DNA from: Bolinopsis microptera
Taxonomy: Eukaryota > Ctenophora > Tentaculata > Lobata > Bolinopsidae
Assembly (NCBI RefSeq): GCF_026151205.1
Contig: NC_087082.1
Span: forward strand, 19,368,494 to 19,432,493
Direction of reading: 5' to 3'
DNA length: 64,000 bases
Part shown: in pieces, positions 17,747 to 28,095 of the stretch
How the letters are laid out: every line of letters starts with the position of its first letter
Position numbering within the stretch: position 1 is the stretch's first letter
Notes under the pieces: generated by a model
What the model saw: the letters and a program-made list of their open reading frames with translations, nothing else
What the model was told of the DNA's origin: nothing
The model's database searches: none
Program-made: the position numbers and the translations under genes

Positions 17747-20700
17747 ATGGTTGAACCTAGTTTCAAATCACAATGCTCAAGCTGCTTCGGGTGGTCTTAT
17801 GCTCCTAGAAATGTTTTCATTTGTCCTGTATGTGACAAACCAGTTCATAAAAAATGCCTCAAAGATTATCTTGGTTGTATTACATGCTGTCAAAACCTAA
17901 TACCTGGCTATAGAGTAACTTCCTACGAACTTAATGATAATTACAATACAATAACCCCCACTTTTAACCCCTATATTCGTTCTCACGTACTGAATCAAAT
18001 AGGCGAACTTACTGATGAAATAGATTCCAGCGAAATCGATCTCAACAATTGTATATCGGAGATATTGGTTAGCTGTAAGTACCAACACCCTGATAATATC
18101 AAGACCCCTAGCAATCGCGAATTTAAGATACTTTCGTTAAACGTTAGATCACTCGTGAAGAATATCTCAAATTTTAGAGAAGAAATAGAAACATTCTCCA
18201 AATTTGACCTCATCTGCCTCAATGAAACCAACTGTAAAATTTCTAATCTTCCTAATGGTCTGAACGACATTGAAATCGAACAGTTTTACGAGCCCTTTAT
18301 CAAAGAACCTGCACGTAAATCTGGAAAAGGAGGTGGTCTTGCGCTCTATGTTAACAAACACGTTTGTGATTACGATAAAATACAGGAACTCGAACTCAAT
18401 CTGAGTCCAGAAGAAGTTACTTGCGGAGAATTTCAATTGCTTAAAATCAACAATTTTAAAAACGGAAATAAGACAAAAATCATCGTAAATTTCTACCGCT
18501 CGCCATCCACAAGCCCTAAAAAATTCCTTGAAAAGTTTGAAAACGTGCTCAGGGGTCTTGATAGACACTCCAGAAAGCAGATAGTCTTCCTGGGTGATGC
18601 AAATATTGATCTTATAAAATACGATACCGACGCTTACAGCCAGGATCTTATAAGCTTACTAGAAAAATATGGGTTTGCCCAGACTGTCTCCAAGCCTACC
18701 AGGGTAACTGACCACAGTGCAACGCTTATTGATCACGTGTATACTAATCACGTGACCAACGTTATTAGTTGTAATGTCGTGACGTTGGATATGTCAGATC
18801 ATCTCGCGGTTAGCACGACCATTAGTTTAGGAGCCACACCTAGTTTGAACGAGCGATTCCGTAGTCAACGTGTAAAGAACAACAACACTAGCTTGAAATT
18901 AGAGGCCCGTGTATTTAACGAAGCTAATCATGCGAAATTCAAAGAGCTTATTGTAAGTGAGACCTGGGATGATGCTACCTCCTCAACGTGCGCTGATGAA
19001 CAATACAATTCCATCTATCAAACGTACATGAAACACTACAATACTGCATACCCCCTGAAGCGCGACAGTTCGAGAAGAAAATTCGAAAGAGCTGACCCAA
19101 AGCCTTGGATCTTACCCTGGCTTGAGGCGGCATGCAACCGCAAGAAGTTACTTTTTTTTGAAAAAACTATAAATCCATCACAAAAAAACAGCGACGCGTA
19201 TGATAAAATGAAAAAGTTTTGTCACAAACATGTGAATCTAGCCAAAGAAAAGTACTATAAAAAAATGTTTGACAAATACCAAAACTGCTCTAAAAGTCAA
19301 TGGAAAATTATCAATGGCCTCCTGAACCGTAACAGAAAAAAGTTCGGACACACCCGTCTGAAGGACGACGATGGCACGATTATAAGCTCCGATCTGGCAG
19401 TCGCTGAGAAATTTAACGGCTACTTCTCCGGTATTGCAGCCAGTATCAAGAGGCAAATCGCTGCCCGTCGAACCTTTGACCCAGGTGGTTTCAAGCATTT
19501 TCTTAAGGCTTCGTGTAGTAACTCGATGTTTCTTAAGCCTACATCACACGGTGAAGTCCAAAAGATAATATCAGGGCTTAAGAACAAGTCCACACTCGAT
19601 TGTAAAATTGAGCCATTGAAAATTGCAAACAGCTGCGAAAACTTTACCAGGGCACTAGCTAATGTCATTAACTGTTCGTTCTCCAGTGGTACCTTCCCAA
19701 ATGCTCTAAAAACTGCGAAAGTCGTTCCTATCCACAAAGGTGGTTCAAAATTGGAAGTAGCTAATTATAGGCCGATCTCTCTTTTGGGATCATTCTCGAA
19801 AATTTATGAGAAACTTATGCATGCTCGTGTTTTAGAATTTTTAGATAAGAACGATTCTCTTTTCGAAAATCAATACGGATTTCGGCCAGGAAGATCGTGC
19901 GAACATGCACTGCTCAATGCCCAAAATTCTATACTACACTCTCTGAATAAGAAACAAATTTCCCTACTGCTCCTGCTCGATTACAGTAAAGCCTTTGATG
20001 TGCTTGATCATGAGACCTTGCTTAAGAAGCTTGACCATTATGGGATCAGGGGAGTCGCGCACGAATGGTTTAGATCTTACCTTTGTAATCGATCTCAATA
20101 CGTAACTTTAAACGGAACTTGCTCTTCTAGCATGCCCATAGTTTACGGCGTACCTCAGGGTAGCATTTTAGGACCTCTCTTATTTGTAATTTATATAAAC
20201 GACCTACCTGGAATTAGTGATTTTGCAAAGTTTATCCTTTATGCCGACGACGCAAACATATTAATTAGTGGAACCACCCTAGAAGAAATACAATTAAAAG
20301 CTAATCAGCTAATTTCACGTCTTGTAGATTGGGTAGGTGTTAATGGGCTATCTTTAAATGTAAAAAAGACGTGTTACATGATTTTCACTAGAAAAAGAAT
20401 CGACTTCAGCGGCTTTAATTTGTCCATTGACAACACTGTAATCGAACGTAAGACTGAAGCAAGATTTTTAGGAGTGATCCTAGACGAAAAGCTCACTTGG
20501 CAAAAACACATTACGGCCGTTAGAATAAAGATGGGTCGCTACCTCGGAGTTATGTATAAGCTAAAGCACCTTCTACCTATCAAAGCCCGCCTAAACATTT
20601 TCCAAAGCCTTATCCAATCCCATCTAAATTTCTGTTCTTTAGTGTGGGGATTTGCCTCAAAATGTCACATTGAATCTCTGTTCACCAAGCAAAAGCAGGG

Positions 20701-21229
20701 AATTAGAGCTGTTATGTCAGGATATGTAAATTATAGATATAAAGACGGCAATCCCCCGGAGCACACAAAAAGTGCGTTTAGATTGCATAATATCCTAACA
20801 GTCCATAGCGTCATTGTAAAAAACGCTCTTATTCTACTACACAAAGTAAGGAACATGCCAAGCCTTCTCCCTAAATCCATCAAAGAACTTTTCCCTCACG
20901 ATATTCCCACCTATAATTCCACATACGAACATAACCTTTCTTGGTTCACAACTTACAACGGCCCAACATTTAGAAATACTCTTTTCTTCAAAGGACCCAT
21001 GCTCTCTATTACAAAACAAAGTAAGGATATAACTATTCCAAGTTCTACCTTTTCAATTGAAATCTTTAAAAATTCAGCTAAGCGCGAACTCCTCAAGCTG
21101 CAAAGCTCAGGAGACGATGAAAATTGGCCAAATTTCTTACTTTATAGTATACCTGGGCTAAGAAAGTCTCAAAGAGAAGGGCGCTCGCAAATAGACTACA
21201 GCACCGAGTTAGTAAGCGACAACGCGTAA
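17747..21229 (+). CDS. Retroelement ORF2: PHD-like finger, APE-type endonuclease and reverse transcriptase
   Basis: 1160 codons from ATG in a good context (AACAATGG). An N-terminal C4HC3 zinc-binding pattern uses C10, C13, C26, C29, H34, C37, C44 and C47. The exonuclease-endonuclease-phosphatase domain follows, with N132, E160, GDAN at 283-286 and SDH at 350-352, all catalytic positions retained. The reverse transcriptase has NYRPISLL, GFRPGRS, first catalytic Asp745 (DYSKAFD), YGVPQGSILGPLLF and YADD at 832-835. The layout fits the Jockey/CR1/L2 group of LINEs, in which the endonuclease nicks target DNA and the RT primes from the nick. There is no RNase H domain. The frame is uninterrupted with all active-site residues, so the copy looks young and possibly active. 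Confidence 0.95.
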   Translation: MVEPSFKSQCSSCFGWSYAPRNVFICPVCDKPVHKKCLKDYLGCITCCQNLIPGYRVTSYELNDNYNTITPTFNPYIRSHVLNQIGELTDEIDSSEIDLNNCISEILVSCKYQHPDNIKTPSNREFKILSLNVRSLVKNISNFREEIETFSKFDLICLNETNCKISNLPNGLNDIEIEQFYEPFIKEPARKSGKGGGLALYVNKHVCDYDKIQELELNLSPEEVTCGEFQLLKINNFKNGNKTKIIVNFYRSPSTSPKKFLEKFENVLRGLDRHSRKQIVFLGDANIDLIKYDTDAYSQDLISLLEKYGFAQTVSKPTRVTDHSATLIDHVYTNHVTNVISCNVVTLDMSDHLAVSTTISLGATPSLNERFRSQRVKNNNTSLKLEARVFNEANHAKFKELIVSETWDDATSSTCADEQYNSIYQTYMKHYNTAYPLKRDSSRRKFERADPKPWILPWLEAACNRKKLLFFEKTINPSQKNSDAYDKMKKFCHKHVNLAKEKYYKKMFDKYQNCSKSQWKIINGLLNRNRKKFGHTRLKDDDGTIISSDLAVAEKFNGYFSGIAASIKRQIAARRTFDPGGFKHFLKASCSNSMFLKPTSHGEVQKIISGLKNKSTLDCKIEPLKIANSCENFTRALANVINCSFSSGTFPNALKTAKVVPIHKGGSKLEVANYRPISLLGSFSKIYEKLMHARVLEFLDKNDSLFENQYGFRPGRSCEHALLNAQNSILHSLNKKQISLLLLLDYSKAFDVLDHETLLKKLDHYGIRGVAHEWFRSYLCNRSQYVTLNGTCSSSMPIVYGVPQGSILGPLLFVIYINDLPGISDFAKFILYADDANILISGTTLEEIQLKANQLISRLVDWVGVNGLSLNVKKTCYMIFTRKRIDFSGFNLSIDNTVIERKTEARFLGVILDEKLTWQKHITAVRIKMGRYLGVMYKLKHLLPIKARLNIFQSLIQSHLNFCSLVWGFASKCHIESLFTKQKQGIRAVMSGYVNYRYKDGNPPEHTKSAFRLHNILTVHSVIVKNALILLHKVRNMPSLLPKSIKELFPHDIPTYNSTYEHNLSWFTTYNGPTFRNTLFFKGPMLSITKQSKDITIPSSTFSIEIFKNSAKRELLKLQSSGDDENWPNFLLYSIPGLRKSQREGRSQIDYSTELVSDNA

Positions 21230-21566
21230 AGAAAGATCACTCGCGACAAATGACTATGATCTTTTATCAACAACATATCATTTTAATTTCACTGCCATTA
21301 TGCAATGCCGAATTTACATCTGCCGCGCAAAACTTTTTATCTATTATTATTAAATAGTAATTAGCATGTTTACAAATTGCGACTTCAACCAGTTTTGCAG
21401 ACCGTTAGTTATATACTTATAGTACTTTTAGTAGGGCATTTATTTTAATATATTTATTTTACATTATTATATTTTAGTGTGACTTCTATAATTTCATTTA
21501 TGTAATAACCATTGATCAATAAATTGCGGCACACGCCAACCTCCACCGTGGGGTTTCAAACAAACA
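21230..21566 (+). other. Retroelement 3' untranslated region
   Basis: AT-rich, with a polyadenylation signal AATAAA at 21518-21523, followed by a GC-richer stretch (CACGCCAACCTCCACCG) and the right inverted repeat. No terminal poly(A) or microsatellite tail typical of LINE 3' ends is visible before the inverted repeat. Confidence 0.65.
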
Positions 21567-21593
21567 GTGACGAAAACATATGTCACCCCACTG
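21567..21593 (-). repeat. Right 27-bp terminal inverted repeat
   Basis: Starts GTGACGAAAACATATG and ends CACCCCACTG, followed by TA. Perfect reverse complement of 15326-15352. Confidence 0.95.
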
Positions 21594-22433
21594 TATCTCC
21601 AAAAGTAAAATAAACAGAACCTTCCGGTTTTCAACAATATTTCCGTCTCGTAAATTTAAATGTTAAAGTTAAATCCCCAGGAGCAAAATTTGGGACAACT
21701 TAGATTCTGAATTAAACCGAATAGTTTGATTTTGGGCTAAATAAAAGATCGTAGCTTTTTAACTTGGCAAAGTAATGTGGTTGTCATGACTACTAGGCTA
21801 TATGCAGCGTGCGAAAGGTAAACTTGATGTGACGCGCGATCAGGACAAACGCGCTGTTGAAAATCGATCACCTCTAGCGAGCCCGGCAGGTGGTAAGGTT
21901 TTCTGGGCGCGAGAGTTCATAGTTCAGTTGCAGCAGAAGGAAGGGGGGAGGTTAATGGGGGTGGGAGGTTTGGGGATGTTTTAATTATAATAATGGTATT
22001 ACCTTACCATTGGTAAGGTTTTCTGGAAACTTTGTCATAAAGATCGAGACGACACATTTTCGTGAATAAGGCTTTGCAACGAGTGGAGGGAGCTGATTTG
22101 ATTTGAAACTTTTACAAAATAGCAAATATACAAATGTACAGCAAATCGAACAACATATAAATTGGGCCGAAATGTATAAATGCTATAAAGCGTGGGTCAG
22201 TGAAACAAGTACAGAGAACAACTTTTAAAACAGGAGTTTTATGGCCGCCCAAAGTCTCAATAACATCACCTCCACCTAGTAATAAAATTATGAAATATGA
22301 TAAGTGTGAAACAATCAAATAATAAAGTATTTAAATTATATAATTGTCTCTCAAATACAGATAACATCCGAAAACTCATAAAATTCTCATCACTCCTACA
22401 TATACTGATCAGTGTCCGAGAGACATAAATAAC
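21594..22433. other. Spacer between two retroelement segments
   Basis: No gene recognised. GGTAAGGTTTTCTGG occurs twice (about 21892 and 22013), and there is a small inverted repeat ACCTTACCATTGGTAAGGT near 22000. A 60-codon ORF at 21802-21984 lacks recognisable features. No ORF2 belonging to the minus-strand ORF1 is present here. Confidence 0.55.
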
Positions 22434-23336
22434 TCATGATGGCTTTTTATCACGGCTACATACCTTCCCGTACCGGATATAGTGGTCGAGATGAGTCTGT
22501 TCAGCCCTCCTCTTCTTCAGGTCAGTTACCAGATGCTTCCTTGTTGCTCGTTCTTCGCAGGATCTGTCTGGACATATCCATACAACTTTGTGCGACTCAA
22601 CTAGCCTCAGTCTCCCTGTTTTCATCAGAATCTGATGAACTGCTGTGGAGCTTGGGACGGTGATCTTGACTGGTCGGATAGCCGTACTACCTGGTCTCTT
22701 CCAGCCGATTCTAGTCGCTTCGAAGTGAGGTTTCTCCCCGATCTCCTCCAATACTGCGGTAACTAGCGCTGGAAGCTGTTCTTCCTCCTCTTCTTTTAGC
22801 CCAAACACAATCAGGTTCTTGCTCCTGTCCTCCTCTGCAGCCACACTCTTCATCACCTTCTTCAGGATATTACTGTTGCAGACCGTACCACTTGTGCTGT
22901 TCTGTTGTACAGCTGCACTGTAGCACTGAATCCCAGACTGCACCGTCGTTTGCACTGTCTCCTCAACAGACGTCTTAAGCAATTGAAGTTGTTCATCCTT
23001 CTGCACAAGCAGTTGGCCCTGCAGTCTGATCACCTTCTCTTTGTCTGCTAGTGCTTCCGTCTTGAAGCACTCGATGATCTCCTTCAAGAGATACAACTGA
23101 CTATTCTGCCGACGAACAAGGTCTACTGCATTCACAAGCCAGCCTGACAGAGTCTGTTTATCCTTAGTCTTGATCTTTTCACGACTTTCGTAATCAATGT
23201 CACTGTAGTCCATGTGCAGGTCTTTTCCTAACTGACTGCACCACCTTGCAACACAGCCTTCCACATCTTCCTGTTCATCATAATTGAACTCCTTGATTAA
23301 CTCCTGGGATCGGGTCAAACTTGGGTCATCCGCCAT
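22434..23336 (-). CDS. Orphan LINE ORF1-like protein (coiled coil plus RRM-like region)
   Basis: 300 codons from MADDPSL (start at 23336); the frame extends upstream to 23447, but the added residues are hydrophobic and untypical. The N-terminal half is acidic and helical, with a likely coiled coil around residues 95-140 (Leu/Gln/Glu-rich). A downstream segment (RSKNLIVFGLKEE, then ATRIGWKRPG, RPVKITV and the PDRSCEERATRKHLV tail) resembles the RNA-binding ORF1 proteins of invertebrate LINEs. Such proteins coat element RNA. No reverse transcriptase follows within 800 bp, so this is a truncated element, a solo ORF1 or a co-opted copy. Confidence 0.7.
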   Translation of the reverse strand: MADDPSLTRSQELIKEFNYDEQEDVEGCVARWCSQLGKDLHMDYSDIDYESREKIKTKDKQTLSGWLVNAVDLVRRQNSQLYLLKEIIECFKTEALADKEKVIRLQGQLLVQKDEQLQLLKTSVEETVQTTVQSGIQCYSAAVQQNSTSGTVCNSNILKKVMKSVAAEEDRSKNLIVFGLKEEEEEQLPALVTAVLEEIGEKPHFEATRIGWKRPGSTAIRPVKITVPSSTAVHQILMKTGRLRLVESHKVVWICPDRSCEERATRKHLVTDLKKRRAEQTHLDHYIRYGKVCSRDKKPS

Positions 23337-23447
23337 AGTGTACTTGTATAGTAATGTACAAGTACACACGCAAAGGTAAACTACGCTGTAGCAGCAAACT
23401 GAACTTATCGCAAATTTACAAAAGATAAGAGAGCTCGATATTTGCAA

Positions 23448-23950
23448 CGTAAGCTACACTGATTACACACACTGTGTGCTGATTAGGGAAATTAAAAATT
23501 TTATTCATGAAGATTAGTGAATTGAATAAAATTATACCGTCTCATGTATAATTAAAATCGAATGGCTGCTGAATAGATTTTTTAAAACTATTTGGCTGAG
23601 CGCCGCCCAGTAAATATAGTTATACTTATGGCCATGATCAGTTGTCAGTATATCACATGATAAAGTGATAAGATAGAAACACCCACACTTTGAAGAGATA
23701 AAGAAGATGGTGATGGGATTTGTGACAAATCGAGAACCGAGCAAACCCAAATCGAACTTAACTGACGCAGAACAGAGAAGAAAGGGTTGGCAACTTGATT
23801 CAATGCGACAGCAGAAAATATTCATTACAATTGAGACAAAGGAGGTGCGACACTGATTATGGACTACAGAACAGTGATGAAAGCAGTTAAGTCGGAACTC
23901 GAGAAGGAAACAACATTTACAAAATTAGAGCAGAATGTCGATGACGATAC
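23448..23950. other. Spacer, no gene recognised
   Basis: AT-rich sequence. Short ORFs at 23532-23825 (minus) and 23859-24044 (plus) have no domain, and the latter runs into the dispersed repeat. Confidence 0.5.
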
Positions 23951-24390
23951 AACAAGAATTGCGCCCGTTGTTTCTTTTTGGCGGACGCTAGATTTCCATT
24001 TCACTATAACTATTAATATAAGCTCTAATCAGCTCACCTTATAGTTATAATAATAATATTGAAACATCAGTTATACACTACGCGTGCCACGTTCAAGTTG
24101 GGCTTATTATTATATTACAAAATACTATACATTACTAGTATACATTAAAATACGCTCGTGCCGTGCCGCGCATTCATTGACCACAGACTAGCTATACACC
24201 ACCGCAAGCAATCCTCGCGCGCTGCACTGCACGCTAGTTGTCATGGTAACGGACGGAAGGAAGTAAGTAAGGAACACGACATATTCAGACCCCCTACCGC
24301 TATCTCCAAAATCCACGTTTTTCTGCAAAAACGTCCATTCGTAACCTTTCACTATTGCCTTTTTACAAAAGGGTGAAAAGGAAAAATGGA
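23951..24390 (-). mobile_element. Dispersed repeat, copy B
   Basis: Reverse-oriented partner of 11719-12350. Matching blocks include the complement of GCAGAAAAACGTGGATTTTG near 24305-24335, of CGCGAGGATTGCTTGCGG near 24201-24220, and of AAATGGAAATCTAGCGTCCG near 23983-24005. Intervening parts differ by indels, so this is an old family. It too carries an X-box-like GTTGTCATGGTAAC near 24238. Noncoding. Confidence 0.7.
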
Positions 24391-27240
24391 GCACATGCAA
24401 CAGAAAGTTAAGAACGCCGTCTTGCGAAGCATCACAGTCTCAACACTATCACAGAGGAAGATTAGAAGCGAATCACGGGTATCAACACCAAGGGAAATAT
24501 GATCAATGATACATGCTCCGAAACTTCGATCTTCAGTACCATACGCATACCCACTTCACAAGGTGCACAAACTGTCTCAGGAACATTCGGAAAGAAAGAC
24601 AGTACCGCTAACATGGCAACACGATTTGTAGGTACATGCTACTAAAGGAGGACCAATTTACCGACTTGATCAGAAGTATGTCCTTACGTCACCCAATTGA
24701 GTCGGAAATACTGTGAAGAAGAGTTCTTACTTACTACAACTACTACATCGGACTTCATCTCCCACTTCAACAGAAAGGCATTGACAAAACGCAGGAATTT
24801 ACAACTCTTCACTCTTGATGTAGCAGCACTATAATACCCCAGTAACAGACCAGAAATCACATCGACAGCGCTCCATGATACCATGTTTGTAGCATGTAAC
24901 TGTAAGTAATTATAAAGTTATAAATAGGGACGAGTACAACTCCACTCGGAAAATTATAGCTTTATAGTATAGTATGAAACAAACTAAACACTTAATAATA
25001 AAGCTGATAAGCAGTGACGAGAACTACTTATCAAACAAAAATTCACTAATCGGTATTATATTAAAACTTATATTAAAACTTATAATGAAACTTATATTAT
25101 ACTTATAGTCGCACACGTGACTTGACACACATTGCAATTTGCAACCCCCTTTCGTGACGTATTCCGCCGTTGCAAGCTTCACCTGGAACACATTAAGTTA
25201 ATCAGAGGCCCGATGTAATTGCTATGACCAGTTTTATACTGGTCAACTGGTGTTTCGGTGTTAATTGACATAAAAAAAAGGTTGTATCACGTCGTGACAC
25301 CCACGGTCGTTTCACTTCGGCGGCGAAAAGTGGCATGTAACGTATGTCAACGTTTCACTAGGTGAAACAGGGTGATACAAGGGGAGCCGTGCATTTGAGT
25401 GACAAAGGACAGGAATGGGCAAAATTAAAGTTGCTAACACTATTTTTGACGAACATTTTGCTAAAAACCGCGGTACGGATGACAATATTTTAAAAACTTT
25501 TACCCCTTGTGAATGAGCCAATAAGGTTTCTTGGGTGTACAAAATAATGTAGGAGAATTTTGCAACATATACAATTTACCATTTTTCAAAATTTACCACG
25601 TGCAACTAGCAACAAGAATTTCGCCGCGGTTACACCACGCACGATTAATTTTCCCTGCTTGAACCGTATATTTGCAACGAAAAGTTAATTTTATCGATTA
25701 ATAAAAATTAGATATTGGATTATTTTGTTGTTAAAAAGTTGCAATATTTTCATCTAATCGTAATTTGTCATTGTGCGCGTGCAGGATTGCATGTAATCGA
25801 ATATTTAGTACGCCGCGCACAAATTTTGGACTAATTTAATTTGAACGGCGTCGTTTGACAATTGAAATTCGCGTTGGATACTGCAATTAACTAACACATG
25901 CCGAGCGTCGCGCGCAGCATAACAGACGCTTCCTATACTCATAATTATAGGGGAGTGGTCTATATTGTGAAGGAGCAGACTTTTGTCGACATCGCAGGAC
26001 CGTCGGGCCACCTCATATATCCAAACCCGATTACTTATTCCCTACGATCTTTTTGCCTTCGGCAAGAGCAGGGAAAAAAATGCACGTTTTATTTGATATA
26101 AGCTGTGTTTATAATTGATTAGCACTTATTGCTAGAATATAAATATTAAGCTGGATTGACGTTCCCACCAGGTCACTCATGCGATGTGCAAGAGTGTGAA
26201 AGTTTGGTAAATCACAACTAGGATGTTGATGTACCAATGTTCAATGTTGATTATTATTATCACTTCGAGATGTATATATTCTAAATAACTGATAAGATGT
26301 TGATGTACCAAAGTTTCGCACTAATTACAGGTAAAATATTATTAGTATTAGTAAACCCGTAATCATTACTTAATCACAAGACATGATCATTTAGATTAAA
26401 CAACTATATCATATCTTTGGTAGGCATGGTAACGATATTTACAATTTAGTAATTGGTATTTCAGATCAGCCGGAAGAGAACGACCTGCCCCAATTAATGA
26501 GAGCTAGTTAACAAGATCACATGTGCGGCAGTAAATATCTCCATATTAATCAAGTAAGTCACTGATTCTTTTTTGTTTTTGTAGTCGTGTTGCGTGTTTT
26601 GCCTCCAATGTATTTGCTATGGTTACCAGGGAAAATTCCATAAACATGAGGTAAACAACACCTTGTTTACATTCCAAACCATAATCCTCACTTTAGCCGA
26701 TGGGACGACGAGACCGTCACATAAATTTAGTAACGTGAGATGATCGTCAATACGGGAGTTTGAGAATTGTTGTCGTGTTTAACTAATATTTGTTATAACC
26801 ACACGGAATGAGATTGAGTTCTCTCACACGTGTTGAGGGGTTGATGCTGTTGTCGCACACCATAAATATAATATGCACATCATTTCTGTGTTTTATCGAA
26901 GTTCCGAGTTTGCCTTTTTACACCGCTCAATCACCGACTGTATAATAACAACGCTTATAGTTATTTAGTTACCTAGTTACAATCCTTTACTTTTTGTTGG
27001 ATCGAAATTTTGTTGCCTTGCAAGAGTTTTCATCCATGATATGTTTTTGCAGTATATTAGTATACGTAACGAATTCAGTCGAAATGATAAGGCTGGGGCC
27101 TGGGCCATCTGTCTATATTGATCCCGCTGGGCCATCGTATAAAAATATAAAATTTTTCATAATTATCATCTGGATTCATTTTTTTACTTTCATTTAAATA
27201 AGGATCAGAGGTTAGAAAAGTAGAGTTCCACAACAGATTC
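24391..27240. other. 2.8-kb gene-poor region
   Basis: No supportable exon. It includes short repeats of TATTAAAACTTATA near 25060-25110 and a few small ORFs (24684-24884 minus, 25312-25542 minus, 25898-26101 plus, 26994-27197 plus) without recognised domains. Scattered copies of CATGGTAAC-type half-sites occur near 26425. Confidence 0.45.
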
Positions 27241-27254
27241 AGGGAAATGCTCAA

Positions 27255-27367
27255 ATGTATACTTAGTCTGATAAAAATGTATACTTAGTCTGATAAAAAT
27301 GTATACTTAGTCTGATAAAAATGTATACTTAGTCTGATAAAAATGTATACTTAGTCTGATAAAAATT
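27255..27367 (+). repeat. 22-bp tandem repeat directly upstream of the Ly6-like start codon
   Basis: Five copies of a 22-bp unit with core GTATACTTAGTCTGATAAAA end about 10 bp before the ATG at 27376. It occupies the 5' UTR or promoter-proximal position of that gene. Confidence 0.9.
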
Positions 27368-27375
27368 CATACAGA

Positions 27376-27864
27376 ATGAAGGAGACCTTGGTTGTTGTAG
27401 TTCTACTGGTGTGTTTACTGCCTGCAGTTTTATGCATCTCCTGTTATTCATGTTCCACTTTTGAGGTGGAGCCCGGACTAGACGAGCCAACCAGCCACTT
27501 ACGGGTCCGTTATTACTCTTTTACACTCATTTTCACTCTTTGGGATGTTATTTTACTATGTGTTAGTATGCAGTTTTGTCTATAGACAATATATAATAGA
27601 TTATGTTATTACTCTTTGCCGTGCTACTTCATTTTGCGTTCATCTTTCAATATTTTTGGCCAAATAAAATTTAGACTTACTGAATTGACAGTCTAGTTTG
27701 GTCCATATTAATAATAATATGCTATTTCGTAAAATGTTTTATCTTCAGCAATACGTGATTGACAACCAGCAGTTTACGTTGATATCACAAAGTTTGAGCA
27801 CGGACTGTGATGCAAGTGGTGGTAAAAAGTGCGCGGGGGACCGCTGTATCGCTAGCCATATCAA
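27376..27864 (+). CDS. Ly6/uPAR (three-finger) type secreted protein, partial gene
   Basis: Exon 1 (27376-27504) encodes a clear signal peptide (MKETLVVVVLLVCLLPAVLC), then ISCYSCSTF, the usual opening of a Ly6/uPAR domain. It ends at CGG|GTCCGT in phase 0. Exon 2 (27749-27864), after the acceptor TATCTTCAG, reads QYVIDNQQFTLIS and then DCDASGGKKCAGDRCIAS, with further paired cysteines, and ends at CATATCAA|GTAATT. The final exon expected to carry the CC...CN motif and a possible GPI signal is not visible in the 230 bp before the convergent GST gene. The gene is therefore truncated, or its last exon lies elsewhere. The donor of exon 1 is weak. Confidence 0.6.
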
Positions 27865-28095
27865 GTAATTTCTTGCCTTGTTGATTTATTATAACTCTTT
27901 GTTTTTAAATTTGCAGATTAGCCTTAGGATTCCGATTAAAATTATGATTAACGAACGTAATTAAAAAGCAAATTTTTTGTTTTTCACCTAAAGAAGAAGT
28001 TTCATAACTTGTCAATCATATCAATCAAAGTCAAAACAAAAACTGTACTATAATTTAATGGTAAAATCACAGTTCTCTCAAAAATCTGCCAAGCT
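27865..28095. other. Convergent intergenic spacer
   Basis: AT-rich. The minus-strand AATAAA at 27885-27890 (TTTATT on plus) may serve the GST gene, about 205 bp beyond its stop. A TTTGCAG acceptor-like site near 27915 leads to only nine codons before a stop. Confidence 0.4.

Larger units (their letters stand above)
15326..21593 (+). mobile_element. 6.3-kb two-ORF LINE-type retroelement within TA-flanked 27-bp inverted repeats
   Basis: The left end (15326-15352, starting CAGTGGGGTGACATATG) is a perfect reverse complement of the right end (21567-21593) over 27 bp. Both are flanked by TA (15324-15325 and 21594-21595). Inside are a non-LTR retrotransposon ORF1 and ORF2 on the same strand, a 516-bp inter-ORF gap, and an AATAAA at 21518-21523. 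CAGT ends with a TA duplication are the hallmark of Tc1/mariner DNA transposons, not of LINEs. Either a LINE inserted into a MITE of that type, or this is a composite unit. No transposase ORF and no LINE target duplication could be found. Confidence 0.8.
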
